Source: Yinghuangia seranimata
GTDB taxonomy: Bacteria > Actinomycetota > Actinomycetes > Streptomycetales > Streptomycetaceae
Assembly: GCF_029953285.1 (NCBI RefSeq)
Contig: NZ_JASAOI010000029.1
Coordinates: 62,001-126,000 of the forward strand
Direction of reading: 5' to 3'
Length of the DNA stretch: 64,000 nucleotides
Shown here: positions 43,674-52,560 of the stretch, one piece after another
Numbering within the stretch: the stretch's first letter is position 1
How the letters are laid out: every line of letters starts with the position of its first letter
Program-made: the position numbers and the translations under genes
Notes under the pieces: generated by a model
Told to the model about the DNA's origin: nothing
Databases searched by the model: none
Seen by the model: only the letters and a program-made list of their open reading frames with translations

Positions 43674-43792
43674 AATTCCTGCCGGGGCAGACGAACCGCG
43701 CGGTGGCACGCCGACCGGGACGACCGGCGCGGCCGCCTAGACTGGCGCGGTTACGACGGCGAACGATCGGCCTCGGCCCTGGGAGGACGGCA

Positions 43793-44146
43793 GTGGGTGC
43801 GGACCGGACCGACGAACCGTCGGCTGAGCTGCTGGAAGCGGCCTCCGAAGCGTTCGCGCTGCTCGCCTCGCCGTCGCGCCTGCGCATCGTGTGGCTGCTG
43901 ACCGAGGGCGAGAGCGACGTGACGGGCTTGGCGGAGCGGGTCGGCGGCGCGCTGCCCGCGGTCAGCCAGCAGCTGGGCAAGCTCAAGCTCGCGGGGCTGG
44001 TTCGGGCCCGCCGCGAAGGGCGGCGCATCGTCTACCGCGTCGACGACCCCGACGTCACCGCCATGGTCCGCTGGTTCGTCGGACAGCTCGCCCTGCGGGA
44101 AGGGACGCAGCCCGCCCCGGGACACACCCGTGCTCTGGGCGGCTGA
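43793..44146 (+). CDS. ArsR/SmtB-family regulator
   Basis: A 117-residue winged-helix repressor. The core LLASPSRLRIVWLLTEGESDVTGLAERVGGALPAVSQQLGKLKLAGLVRARREGRRIVYRVDD contains the full ArsR fold with recognition helix LPAVSQQLGKL. There is no ELCVC-type metal site on helix 3, and the candidate ligands are few, so metal sensing would use other residues. GTG at 43793 has GGGAGGA upstream. The gene overlaps the start of the P-type ATPase by 17 bases, so the two are translationally coupled and the ATPase is the evident target. Confidence 0.92.
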   Translation: MGADRTDEPSAELLEAASEAFALLASPSRLRIVWLLTEGESDVTGLAERVGGALPAVSQQLGKLKLAGLVRARREGRRIVYRVDDPDVTAMVRWFVGQLALREGTQPAPGHTRALGG

Positions 44147-46826
44147 CCGACTCGGCGGCGCCGGAACGCACGCCCCGGCGCCTCGGGCGCCCTCGGACGT
44201 CGAAGGGCTGACCCGGTTCGAGCTCCTGCGACGGCTGGACAGCGGCCCGCGCGGCCTCACCGACGACGAGGCCGAGCTGCGGCTCGCGCGCTTCGGCGAG
44301 AACGAACTCCCCGGCACGCGCACGCCCGGCGCCCTGGCCCGGACGGCACGTGGCCTGCGCGACCCGTTCACCGGCACCCTGCTCGTCCTCGGGCTGGTGT
44401 CCATGCTGGTCGCTTCCTGGGCGACGGCCTGTGTGATCGCGTCGCTCGTCGTCGTGAGCTGCGTGCTGCGGTCGGCGGGCGAGTACCGCGCCGAGCGCGC
44501 GTCGGCCGCGCTGCGCGGACTGGTGGCCAGCACCGTCACGGTGCGCCGCCGCGTCCGCGAGGACGCCCCCGTCAAGGGGCGTGAGGTGCCGTCTCGCCAC
44601 CTGGTGCCCGGGGACGTCGTCTCGCTGGGGCCCGGCGACCTCGTGCCCGCCGACATGGTGCTGCTCCAGGCCACCGGGTTCACCGTCCACCAGGGCGCGC
44701 TGACGGGTGAGTCCGCGCCGGTGGCCAAGCACGCCGTTCCCGACGAGACGGACGCGTGGGCCCGGGCGGTCGGCCCGCCGCGCTTGCCGGACCAGGCGCC
44801 GTTCGGCCAACCGCACTTGTGCTTTCAGGGCAGCAGCGTGGTCACGGGCAGCGCCACCGCGCTGGTGGTCGCGACCGGATCGGACACGTGGCCGGCCCGT
44901 GGGCGGACCGGTCGGCAGCCGACGCGCGCGGTTCCCACCGCGTTCGACCGGGCCGTGGACGGCATCGCCTGGATTCTGATCCGCTTCATGCTGCTCACCC
45001 CGCCGCTCGTCCTCATGGCGAACGCGGTCCTGCGCGGGCGCGGGGTGGAGACGCTTCCGTTCGCCGTCGCGGTGGCCGTCGGGCTCACGCCCGAGATGCT
45101 GCCGGTCATCGTGACCACCGCCTTGTCCCGCGGGGCGACCCGCCTCGCCGAGGGCGACGAGGTCATCGTGCGCAGGGCGCCGGCGCTGCACAACGCCGGC
45201 GCCATGGACGTGCTGTGCGTCGACAAGACGGGCACCCTGACCGAGGACCGGCCCACGCTGCACGAGGCGCTGGACGCGCACGGGCGACCGGACGCCGGTG
45301 TCCTGGAACTCGCGGCGCTCAACAGCTGGTGGACCGTGCACCTGGCGGAACTCCCCGTCCCCGACCCGCTGGACGAAGCCCTGCTCGAACACGACACCGG
45401 GGCCGAGGACCTCGAAGGCGTCTCGGTGCTGCCCTTCGACCCGATCCGACGCCTCGCCACCGCGGTCGTGCGCGACCCGCGGCACTGGGCCCGGCACACC
45501 GTGGTCACCAAAGGGGCCGTCGACGCGGTGTTGGGGCGGTGCACCAGCGTGCGCACGGCCGCCGACCGCGGCGCGACCGCGCACGTGCCGCACGCGCGGA
45601 CCGAGCCCGACGCCGCGTCACCAGGTGTTCGACCGCTGGACGACGACGAACGCACTCGACTCGCCGCGCTGGCCGGCTCCTACGCCGCCGAGGGCCTGCG
45701 CGTCCTGGCGGTCGCCACCGCACAGCTGCGCCCAACGTCGGGCACCTACACGCACGCCCACGAACACGACCTCGCCTTCGTCGGCTTCGTGACCTTCCGC
45801 GACGCGGTCGCCGACACCGCGCACGCCGCACTCGGCGCGCTCACCGGCCAGGGCGTCGCGGTCAAGGTCCTCACCGGCGACCATCCCGGCACCGCCGCCC
45901 GGGTCTGCCGCGAGCTCGGGCTCGAACCGGGACGCATCGCCCTCGGCCCCGAGGTCGACACCCTCGACGACGCGGCGCTCGCCGACCTCGCCGCCGCCAC
46001 CACGGTCTTCGCGTACTGCACTCCCCAGCACAAGGCCCGGATCGTCGACGCCCTGCGCCGGGAGGGGCACACCGTCGGCTTCCTCGGCGACGGCGTCAAC
46101 GACCTGCCCGCCCTGCGGTCGGCCGACGTCGCGCTGTGCCCCCGCGGAGCCGTGGACGTCGCCCGCGAGGCGTCCGACGTCGTCCTCGCCGACAAGGACC
46201 TCACCGCCATCAGCCGCACCGTGGCCGAAGGCCGGCGCAGCAGCGCCAACATCGCCTGCTACCTGCGGATCACCATCTCGTCGAACCTCGGCAACGTCAT
46301 CGCGATGCTGGCGGCCGGGGTCATACTGCCCTTCCTGCCGATGCTCCCGGTCCAGGTCCTCGTGCAGAACCTCGCCTTCGACATCGCGCAGCTCTCCCTC
46401 GCCTTCGACCGGCCCCGCGACGCCGACCTCAAGCGGCCGTTGACCCTGCGGTCGGGCCGCTTCCTGCGGTTCGTCACCGTGTTCGGCGCGCTCAACGCCG
46501 CGGCCGACCTCGCGACGTTCGGCGTGCTGCACTGGAGCACGGACAGCGAAACCGCCTTCCACGCGGGATGGTTCACCGAGAACCTGCTGACCCAGGCGGT
46601 CGTGATCGTCCTCCTCAGGTCCGGCACGCGTGCCGCGCACGGATCGGTCCCGCGCGCCGTGCAGGCGGCCCTCTGCGGCCTCGCCGCGGTCGGGCTCGCC
46701 GTGCCCGTCTCGCCGCTCGCCCCGGCGCTCGGGATGTCGCCGCTGCCGCCGGTCTACTACGGGCTGCTGGGGCTGGTGCTCGCGGCATACGCCGCGGTGC
46801 TGGCCGCCGTGCGTCCGACGCGCTAG
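44130..46826 (+). CDS. mgtA: P3-type (MgtA-like) magnesium-transporting ATPase
   Basis: An 898-residue P-type ATPase. The N-terminal cation-ATPase domain (GLTDDEAELRLARFGENELPG), actuator LTGESAPV, phosphorylation site VDKTGTLTEDRPTL, nucleotide-binding and hinge GDGVNDLPALRSADV, and the C-terminal six TM helices are present in order. TM4 has GLTPEMLPVIVTTALSRGA, which matches MgtA/MgtB rather than calcium or heavy-metal pumps. It should import Mg2+. GTG at 44130 overlaps ArsR by 17 bases. Control by an ArsR protein is unusual for this class; a different divalent metal is possible. Confidence 0.9.
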   Translation: MLWAADRLGGAGTHAPAPRAPSDVEGLTRFELLRRLDSGPRGLTDDEAELRLARFGENELPGTRTPGALARTARGLRDPFTGTLLVLGLVSMLVASWATACVIASLVVVSCVLRSAGEYRAERASAALRGLVASTVTVRRRVREDAPVKGREVPSRHLVPGDVVSLGPGDLVPADMVLLQATGFTVHQGALTGESAPVAKHAVPDETDAWARAVGPPRLPDQAPFGQPHLCFQGSSVVTGSATALVVATGSDTWPARGRTGRQPTRAVPTAFDRAVDGIAWILIRFMLLTPPLVLMANAVLRGRGVETLPFAVAVAVGLTPEMLPVIVTTALSRGATRLAEGDEVIVRRAPALHNAGAMDVLCVDKTGTLTEDRPTLHEALDAHGRPDAGVLELAALNSWWTVHLAELPVPDPLDEALLEHDTGAEDLEGVSVLPFDPIRRLATAVVRDPRHWARHTVVTKGAVDAVLGRCTSVRTAADRGATAHVPHARTEPDAASPGVRPLDDDERTRLAALAGSYAAEGLRVLAVATAQLRPTSGTYTHAHEHDLAFVGFVTFRDAVADTAHAALGALTGQGVAVKVLTGDHPGTAARVCRELGLEPGRIALGPEVDTLDDAALADLAAATTVFAYCTPQHKARIVDALRREGHTVGFLGDGVNDLPALRSADVALCPRGAVDVAREASDVVLADKDLTAISRTVAEGRRSSANIACYLRITISSNLGNVIAMLAAGVILPFLPMLPVQVLVQNLAFDIAQLSLAFDRPRDADLKRPLTLRSGRFLRFVTVFGALNAAADLATFGVLHWSTDSETAFHAGWFTENLLTQAVVIVLLRSGTRAAHGSVPRAVQAALCGLAAVGLAVPVSPLAPALGMSPLPPVYYGLLGLVLAAYAAVLAAVRPTR

Positions 46827-46849
46827 CCGCCGACGGCAGCGGCCTTCGT

Positions 46850-48079
46850 CTACAGGCGCAGGACGACCAGGGCGGTGTCGTCAGTGGCACCGACGGCGGG
46901 GAGCAGGTCGAGCAGGAGGGCGTCGGCGAGCCCGTCCGGGCCCAGGGCGCGGTGCGCGGTCAGGGAAGTGACCAGACGTTGAAGGCCGGTGGTGATGTCC
47001 TCGTGGCGGCGTTCGATCAGGCCGTCGGTGTACAGGACGAGGGTGTCCCCCTCGGTGAAGGCCAGTTCGGCCTCCAGGCGGGGCTGGTGCTCGGGACGGG
47101 CGCCCAGCGGCGGGTCGGTGGCCTCGTCCAGGAAGACCACGGTGCCGTCGGTGCGCAGCAGGGCGGGAGGGGGATGCCCCGCGCTGCTGTAGGTGAGCGT
47201 TTGGGTGTTCCAGTCGATGTGGACCGATACCGCGGTGGTCGATTCGGCGCCCTCGACCGCGCGCGCGTACAGGCCCAGCACCTCGAGCCCCTGGGCGGGA
47301 CCCGTCGCCACGCGGGAGGCGGCGCTCAGCGCGCTGCGCAGTTGGCCCATCACCCCGGCCGCGGCGAGCCCGTGGCCCACCACGTCGCCGACGGCGACCG
47401 CCATGCGCTCGCCGAGCTCGACCAGGTCGTACCAGTCCCCGCACACGTTCAGGGCGCCGACCGCGGGCCGGTACCGTACGGCGCTCTGGTGATGGTCGGT
47501 CAGACGCGGGGCGGGCAGCATCGCGTCCTGCAGGGTGAGGGCGACCTCGCGCTCGCGGGCGTGGGCCTGGCGCAGCCGCTCGTTGACCTCCTGCAGTTCG
47601 CGGGAGCGGGTGTACAGCTCCGCCTCCAGCACCCGGGCCCGGTCGCCTTGGGCCCGGCCGCGGGCGCGGATCAGCTCGGTGACCTCTTCCACCCGGTGCA
47701 CCAGCAGGACCACGCGGCCGTCGGCGTCGAGGACCGGGGCGTTGATCGGGCTCCAGTACCGCTCGTCCCACTCCCCCGGGTGCTCCAGCGACTCGACGTC
47801 GTAGCGCTGCAGCGCCATCGTGTCACGCTCGCCCGAGGCGAGGACCCGGCGGAGCGACGCGTCCAGGTTCCGGGCACCGCTCGCGGCGGGATCGTTCGGG
47901 TTGTCCGGGAACACCTCGAAGACGTTGCGACCGATCAATGTCTCAAGCGGGCGCTGGGAGTTGGTCACGAAGTCGTCGTTCGCGTCCGCGTACACCAACT
48001 CCGGCGTCAGAAGCGCCACCATCCCCGGCAGCGCCTGGAACACAGCGCGATAGTCGATGTCCGGCCCGCTCACGCCCAC
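46850..48079 (-). CDS. PAS-domain SpoIIE/PP2C-family phosphatase
   Basis: A 409-residue regulatory protein. The N-terminal PAS domain (about 8-135: DYRAVFQALPGMVALLTPELVYADANDDF ... GRNVFEVFPDNP) is followed by a coiled coil (about 145-180) and a C-terminal PP2C/SpoIIE phosphatase domain at about 190-409 with GDWYDLVELGERMAVAVGDVVGHG, SSAGHPPPALL and TLVLYTDGLIE, which carry the metal-binding aspartates. Such proteins dephosphorylate anti-anti-sigma factors in stress networks; no partner kinase or anti-sigma factor lies nearby. The ATG has GGAGG upstream. Confidence 0.93.
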   Translation of the reverse strand: MGVSGPDIDYRAVFQALPGMVALLTPELVYADANDDFVTNSQRPLETLIGRNVFEVFPDNPNDPAASGARNLDASLRRVLASGERDTMALQRYDVESLEHPGEWDERYWSPINAPVLDADGRVVLLVHRVEEVTELIRARGRAQGDRARVLEAELYTRSRELQEVNERLRQAHAREREVALTLQDAMLPAPRLTDHHQSAVRYRPAVGALNVCGDWYDLVELGERMAVAVGDVVGHGLAAAGVMGQLRSALSAASRVATGPAQGLEVLGLYARAVEGAESTTAVSVHIDWNTQTLTYSSAGHPPPALLRTDGTVVFLDEATDPPLGARPEHQPRLEAELAFTEGDTLVLYTDGLIERRHEDITTGLQRLVTSLTAHRALGPDGLADALLLDLLPAVGATDDTALVVLRL

Positions 48080-48209
48080 GCACCACCTCCGCAGGCCCCG
48101 CGGGCCTCTTCGTGTCCACGGTAGGAGCCTGTGCGGGAGTTCCTGCGGTTTGCGCCGCCGGACGGCGTCGTTGTCACACGACTGGCCTACGTCCCGAGCG
48201 CGCTGACGC

Positions 48210-48244
48210 GGCCGGCCGGACAGGGCGAACCTGCCCGGCCGGCC
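48210..48244 (-). terminator. Hairpin terminator after the MBL gene
   Basis: A 15-base-pair stem with one mismatch and a GCGAA loop, 22 bases downstream of the stop of the minus-strand MBL-fold gene and upstream of the PAS-phosphatase start. No U-tract. Confidence 0.65.
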
Positions 48245-48265
48245 GCCGTCGGGGGCGCGGCGCCG

Positions 48266-49084
48266 TCAGCCGATCGGTGGCGCGAGGTACTCCAGCGCGT
48301 AGCCGTCGCCGGACGGGGTCACGCGGGCGATGCCGGGTGAGTCGAGGTGCGCGCCGGCGACGAAGTGGTCGGGCTGGGCGAGTTGTTCGAGGAGCCTCGC
48401 CCGCGCGGCGCGGGCCTGGGACTGGTCGCCGTCGAGCTCCCAGGACACCGTCGGCTGTTCGAACTGGAGCGTGGGGACGTGGACGGTGTCGCCCCACGCG
48501 AGCAGGCGGCCCGCGCTGCTCGTGACCTCGTAGACGGTGTGACCGGGTGTGTGGCCCGGCGTCGGGATCGCGGTGGCCCAGTCGTTGATCGCGACCTGCC
48601 CCGACACGGGGACGACCCGGTCGCGGATCGGCTCGAGGCGTCCCGTGAACACCGACGTGTCGCCCGCTCCCATCCACACGCGCTCGAGTTTGGCGAAGGC
48701 CTCCGAACCGTCCGGCGCGATCAGGCCGCTCACGTGGTCCTCGTGCCTGTGGGTGACGGCCACGTCGGTGATCTCCGCGCGGTCGACTCCCGCTTCGTCG
48801 AGCGCGTCGTAGATCAGTCCCATGGTGGGGTCGTGCCAGGCGTCGGACGCGCCGGTGTCGATGAGGAGCGACCGTGTGCCGTCGGTGGCGAAGAAGGCGT
48901 TGACCGACAGCCGCAGGTTGCCGCCGACGATCGGGACGGCGGCCGGCACCTCGTCGAGCGGGCACCCGCACTCGTCGCGGAGCCGGGTGGGCGGCATGTC
49001 GATGTACCCGTCGCGCAACGCGACCACCTGCAAGTCACCGAACGCGAACGTGGCGTGGAGCCGGCCACTCGAGACCAGAAGCAT
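48266..49084 (-). CDS. MBL-fold metallo-hydrolase
   Basis: A 272-residue metallo-beta-lactamase-fold hydrolase. The metal motif THRHEDHVSG (HxHxDH with an E in the variable place) is at about 110-120; SLLIDTGASDAW, IPTPGHTPGHT and LAWGDTVH supply further metal residues, and a late HFVAGAHLDSPG ends the site. It resembles the quorum-quenching lactonase-type and related groups common in soil bacteria. No signal peptide. It is divergent from an XRE-cupin regulator, with the operator between them, which may control both. Confidence 0.9.
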   Translation of the reverse strand: MLLVSSGRLHATFAFGDLQVVALRDGYIDMPPTRLRDECGCPLDEVPAAVPIVGGNLRLSVNAFFATDGTRSLLIDTGASDAWHDPTMGLIYDALDEAGVDRAEITDVAVTHRHEDHVSGLIAPDGSEAFAKLERVWMGAGDTSVFTGRLEPIRDRVVPVSGQVAINDWATAIPTPGHTPGHTVYEVTSSAGRLLAWGDTVHVPTLQFEQPTVSWELDGDQSQARAARARLLEQLAQPDHFVAGAHLDSPGIARVTPSGDGYALEYLAPPIG

Positions 49085-49129
49085 GGAACCCCTCCGTCGT
49101 GTCGGGCGCGCCTCGTGCGCGTCTCCAAT

Positions 49130-49154
49130 AGAAGATGAGATCTTCTTTAGAAGA
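49130..49154. promoter_or_regulatory. Overlapping dyads between MBL and XRE-cupin genes
   Basis: Three alternating 6-base elements AGAAGA (49130-49135), TCTTCT (49141-49146) and AGAAGA (49149-49154) give two overlapping perfect inverted repeats. The cluster lies 46 bases before the MBL start and 47 bases before the XRE start. It is probably the binding site of the XRE regulator. Confidence 0.65.
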
Positions 49155-49200
49155 AACCCTACACTGTCGGCAGCGAGGCATCGATCGATCGAGGAGCACG

Positions 49201-49809
49201 GTGGTCGGGCAAGACGGCAACGAGGCCGAACCGCAGCAAGGCGACGACCTGGCCGGGGCGTTCGGCCGCAACGTGCGGCGACGCCGCGAGGAGGCGGGCC
49301 TGACGCTGGAGCAGTTGTCCGTCCAGTCGTCGGTCAGCCGGGCGATGCTGTCCAAGGTCGAACGCGGCGAGAAGAGCCCGACGATCGGCGTCGCGTCCCG
49401 GATCGCCCACGCGCTCGACGCGTCGCTCTCGGACCTGATCGGTGCGCCGGCCGCCGCCGCGTCGGGCGTGGCCGTGGTCATGCGCAAGAAGGAACGCCCC
49501 GTCTTCCGCGACCCGGAGACCGGCTTCGAGCGGCACATGGTCTCCGCGGCCCCGGGCGCGGGAGGGGCCGAGATGGTCGTCCACCACCTCCCCGCGCAGG
49601 TCTCCCTCGGGCTGCTGCCCGCCTATCCGTCGGGCACGGAGAAGCAGGTCGTGGTGCTGGACGGCACCCTCACCGTCGCGATCGGCGGGATCAGCGAGAC
49701 CTTGAACGCGGGCGACTCCTTGTTCTTCCAGGCCGACGCGGACCACGGCTTCGCCAACCGGACGAACGCGCCGTGCGAATACATCATGGTCATCACGCGC
49801 AGGGCCTGA
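49201..49809 (+). CDS. XRE-family regulator with C-terminal cupin sensor
   Basis: A 202-residue regulator. The helix-turn-helix is at about 15-70 (LAGAFGRNVRRRREEAGLTLEQLSVQSSVSRAMLSKVERGEKSPTIGVASRIA); the C-terminal 90 residues are a cupin barrel (QVVVLDGTLTVAIGGISETLNAGDSLFFQADADHGFAN) for small-molecule sensing. GTG at 49201 has GAGGAGC upstream; the longer frame from 49135 runs through the operator and is rejected. Typical of regulators controlling amino-acid, polyamine or xenobiotic genes beside them, here the divergent MBL hydrolase. Confidence 0.93.
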   Translation: MVGQDGNEAEPQQGDDLAGAFGRNVRRRREEAGLTLEQLSVQSSVSRAMLSKVERGEKSPTIGVASRIAHALDASLSDLIGAPAAAASGVAVVMRKKERPVFRDPETGFERHMVSAAPGAGGAEMVVHHLPAQVSLGLLPAYPSGTEKQVVVLDGTLTVAIGGISETLNAGDSLFFQADADHGFANRTNAPCEYIMVITRRA

Positions 49810-49954
49810 CCGGCGTACCGGCCGGATCGGCTCAGCCGGCGGCTGTTGCTCCGCGTGGGTGGGGCCCGGCGAGGCGTACGCGCAACGTCGGCCCGTCACC
49901 GAAGCCCGTCGCCACCATGGGCCGTGTCACGCACCCGACGGCGAAGGCCCCGCG

Positions 49955-51283
49955 ATGAGCAACAGCAGTTCCGAGCCGCCCGCGACGTCGACCTGGGTCC
50001 GGGCACGCGACGTGCTGCGGCAGCCGCGCATGTGGGTGCTGTCCGCCATCTCGGGGACCGTCGTCGTCGCCTTGATGTCGATCATCTACTTCGGGTACAC
50101 CGTCGATCCGCCCGGCCACCTACGAGGCCTGCCGGTCTCCGTCGTCAACCAGGACGCCGGCGGTGAGGTCGCCGGCCGGCCGGTCAACTACGGACTCCAG
50201 ATCACCGACACGCTCGCCGGCACCCCGACCATCACCCGGCGGCTCGACGTCGACGTGACGTCGCTGCAGCACGCGAAGGAGCAGATGGACAAGGGCCACA
50301 GCTACGTCACCGTCCTCGTGCCGCCGGACTTCACCCGGTCCGTGCTCGCCCTCGGTGGCGGCGCGCCGCCCGCCACCCCCGGTGTGCCCGTCGTCCAACT
50401 CCTGACGAACCAGCGCGCCGGGTCGACAGGCGTCGGCCTGGCGACCGGCGTCCTGCAGCCCGCGCTGGCCCAAATCACCGACGCCATCGGCCAACAGGTC
50501 GCGGCGAGCCCGGGCCTCGCCCAGGCGAGCCCCGAGATCAAGGCGGTCGTCGCCGAGGCCGTCCAGGTGACGACCGTCCCGTACCGACCGCTGCCGTCGC
50601 ACACCGGGCTCGGGTTGAGCGCCTTCTTCATCTCCCTCATCGCCACGATGTGCGGCTTCATGGGCGGCACGATCGTGCACACGAACGTCGACGTCGCCCT
50701 CGGCTACGCCACCAGCGCCATCGGGCCCCGCACGACACAGCGCAGGCCGCGCCTGATCACCCACTGGCAGATGCTGAAGACCAAGTGGCTCCTGGCGGCC
50801 GCCATCACCCCGCTGCTCTGCGCCGTGATGCTCATCGCCGCCGTGGGAATGCTCGGCATGGACGCGCCGCACCTCGGACTCCTGTGGGTGTTCCTCTCCC
50901 TCAGCGCCGTCGCGGTCGCCATCGGCACCCTGGTCCTGCTCGTCACGCTGGGCCAGGTGGGGCAGTTGGTGGCCATCCTGGTGTTCGTCTATCTCGCGCT
51001 GGCCTCGTCGGGCGGATCCGTCCCGCTCCAGGCCCTGTCCGGGTTCTTCCGCTTCGTCAGCGCCTTCGAGCCCCTGCGCCAGATCCTCGACGGCGTCCGC
51101 TCCATCCTCTACTTCGACGCCCAGGCCGACGCCGGCCTCACCCGAGGCTTCGTCATGGCCACCATCGGACTGGCCTTCTGGCTCGTCCTCGGCGCCGCAG
51201 TCACCAACCGCTGGGACCGCAAGGGCACACACCGCCTCTCACCGAAGGTCGTGGACCTGCTCAGCAAGCACGACACCGACTGA
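49955..51283 (+). CDS. YhgE/Pip-like (DUF3533) membrane protein
   Basis: A 442-residue integral membrane protein with one N-terminal TM (about 25-50), a large extracytoplasmic domain containing LPVSVVNQDAGGEVAGRPVNYG, and five or so C-terminal TMs. This is the YhgE/Pip/ABC-2-like layout of DUF3533 proteins, some of which act in export or phage infection. The cytoplasmic linker WQMLKTKWLLAA precedes the helix bundle. ATG at 49955 is chosen since the earlier frame (49859) lacks a ribosome site. No ATPase partner is adjacent, so export activity is uncertain. Confidence 0.83.
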   Translation: MSNSSSEPPATSTWVRARDVLRQPRMWVLSAISGTVVVALMSIIYFGYTVDPPGHLRGLPVSVVNQDAGGEVAGRPVNYGLQITDTLAGTPTITRRLDVDVTSLQHAKEQMDKGHSYVTVLVPPDFTRSVLALGGGAPPATPGVPVVQLLTNQRAGSTGVGLATGVLQPALAQITDAIGQQVAASPGLAQASPEIKAVVAEAVQVTTVPYRPLPSHTGLGLSAFFISLIATMCGFMGGTIVHTNVDVALGYATSAIGPRTTQRRPRLITHWQMLKTKWLLAAAITPLLCAVMLIAAVGMLGMDAPHLGLLWVFLSLSAVAVAIGTLVLLVTLGQVGQLVAILVFVYLALASSGGSVPLQALSGFFRFVSAFEPLRQILDGVRSILYFDAQADAGLTRGFVMATIGLAFWLVLGAAVTNRWDRKGTHRLSPKVVDLLSKHDTD

Positions 51284-51319
51284 CCGACGGCGGCCCGTGG
51301 CTGCGGCGCGGGGGTGGCT

Positions 51320-51341
51320 GCCCGGGCGCGAACGCCCGGGC
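51320..51341. terminator. Bidirectional hairpin terminator
   Basis: A perfect 9-base-pair GC stem (51320-51328 with 51333-51341) with a CGAA tetraloop in the 84-base gap between convergent genes. It can serve both. Confidence 0.7.
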
Positions 51342-51367
51342 CCGCGACCGGCTCAGAGCCGTTCGGT

Positions 51368-52489
51368 TCAGGGAGCGACCGACTCCCAGCCGGTGAACTC
51401 GCTGGGGTCGTGGCGGCCGAAGGTGCCGTGTTCGAAGATGCCGAAGCCTTCGGCTTCGAGGCCGTCGGGGCCTTCGAGGCGGGCGGTGGCGACGTGGTCC
51501 ACGACGGAGTACGCGGTGCGGCGGGCGACCGCTTCGTCGGCCTGGTCGTAGGTGGCGCCTTCGAGGTACTTGTCGCCCTTCCACAGACCGTGGTTCCAGT
51601 CGGGGTCGCCGCCGTAGCCCGCGCCGACGTTGAGGGCGATGTACCCGTGGTTGTCCAGGTGCAGGCGCAGGGGGCGGCGCTTGCGGTCGGTCAGGTGGAG
51701 GGTGCCGCCGAGGGGGCGTCGGGTGCCCGAGGCGTACCGGACCTCGAACTCGGGCCAGCCGAGCTGCTCCGGCTTGCGGCCGTCGGCGAAGACCCGGACG
51801 GCCTCGTTGAGGAACCGCGTGCCGTCGGCGTCCTCCTGGGCGATGACCATGACGGCCTGGTCGCCGAGGTCGAGGGGGATCCAGTTCCACCAGAACCCGT
51901 CGGAGGCGGCGGGACGCCCGGCGGGCACGGCCTCGCCGGACGGCCGGATCCCCCACGACCGGTCGCGGGAGCCGCCCCAGCCCTCGTGGGTGAGGGTGAG
52001 CTCCTCGCCGTGCAGGGTGATCGTGCCGGTCCAACGGCCGATCTGCACGAAGCGGGACGCGTCGAGGATGGTCTTGTGCGCGGTCCGCTGGATGTGGCGC
52101 GGCTCGGCGATGGGCGCGAACGGCGACTCGAACGTGATGTCCATCGCGATGCCGTGTTCAGGGGCGTCGCACACCACGCGGAGCCTGCGCAGCGGGTCGA
52201 GCACCTCGATGCGGTACGGCCCGACCTCCTGCACGAGCCGGTCCGGCCCGAGCGCGCCGGACGTCCGGACCGCGTGCTGCTTGCCGTCCTTGCGCACGAC
52301 GACGTACGCGTCGACGACCCCCAGGTTGGGGTACACGCCGAACCCGGTCGCGACCTGGACCGATCCGTCGCGCGTGTAGGCGTGGTAGATGCACCGGTCG
52401 TAGAAGTTGCGGTCGCTCGTCCCGACTTCGCTCATGAAGAGCGGAACCTGGTGGATCGGGTACTCGTCGAGCGGACTGGGCACCGGCAC
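51368..52489 (-). CDS. Conserved protein, beta-rich, possibly CrtC/AttH-like
   Basis: A 373-residue soluble protein without signal peptide. Many aromatic and glycine residues in alternating patterns (GWGGSRDRSWGIRP, GFWWNWIPLDLGDQAVM, LRLHLDNHGYIALNVGAGYGG) suggest a lipocalin-like double beta domain, as in CrtC/AttH proteins that bind or modify hydrophobic compounds. I cannot place catalytic residues. GTG at 52489 is the best start; the 17 codons before it in the frame are basic and not conserved-looking. It is 71 bases downstream of the permease start side, in the same direction as the permease, which follows it. The function is unknown. Confidence 0.6.
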   Translation of the reverse strand: MPVPSPLDEYPIHQVPLFMSEVGTSDRNFYDRCIYHAYTRDGSVQVATGFGVYPNLGVVDAYVVVRKDGKQHAVRTSGALGPDRLVQEVGPYRIEVLDPLRRLRVVCDAPEHGIAMDITFESPFAPIAEPRHIQRTAHKTILDASRFVQIGRWTGTITLHGEELTLTHEGWGGSRDRSWGIRPSGEAVPAGRPAASDGFWWNWIPLDLGDQAVMVIAQEDADGTRFLNEAVRVFADGRKPEQLGWPEFEVRYASGTRRPLGGTLHLTDRKRRPLRLHLDNHGYIALNVGAGYGGDPDWNHGLWKGDKYLEGATYDQADEAVARRTAYSVVDHVATARLEGPDGLEAEGFGIFEHGTFGRHDPSEFTGWESVAP

Positions 52490-52560
52490 GTGCGGCCTCC
52501 TACGCAGATCAGACCTTGCTGCCGGGGAGTCTCGCCCCAACAGTTGACCAAATCAAGTGC

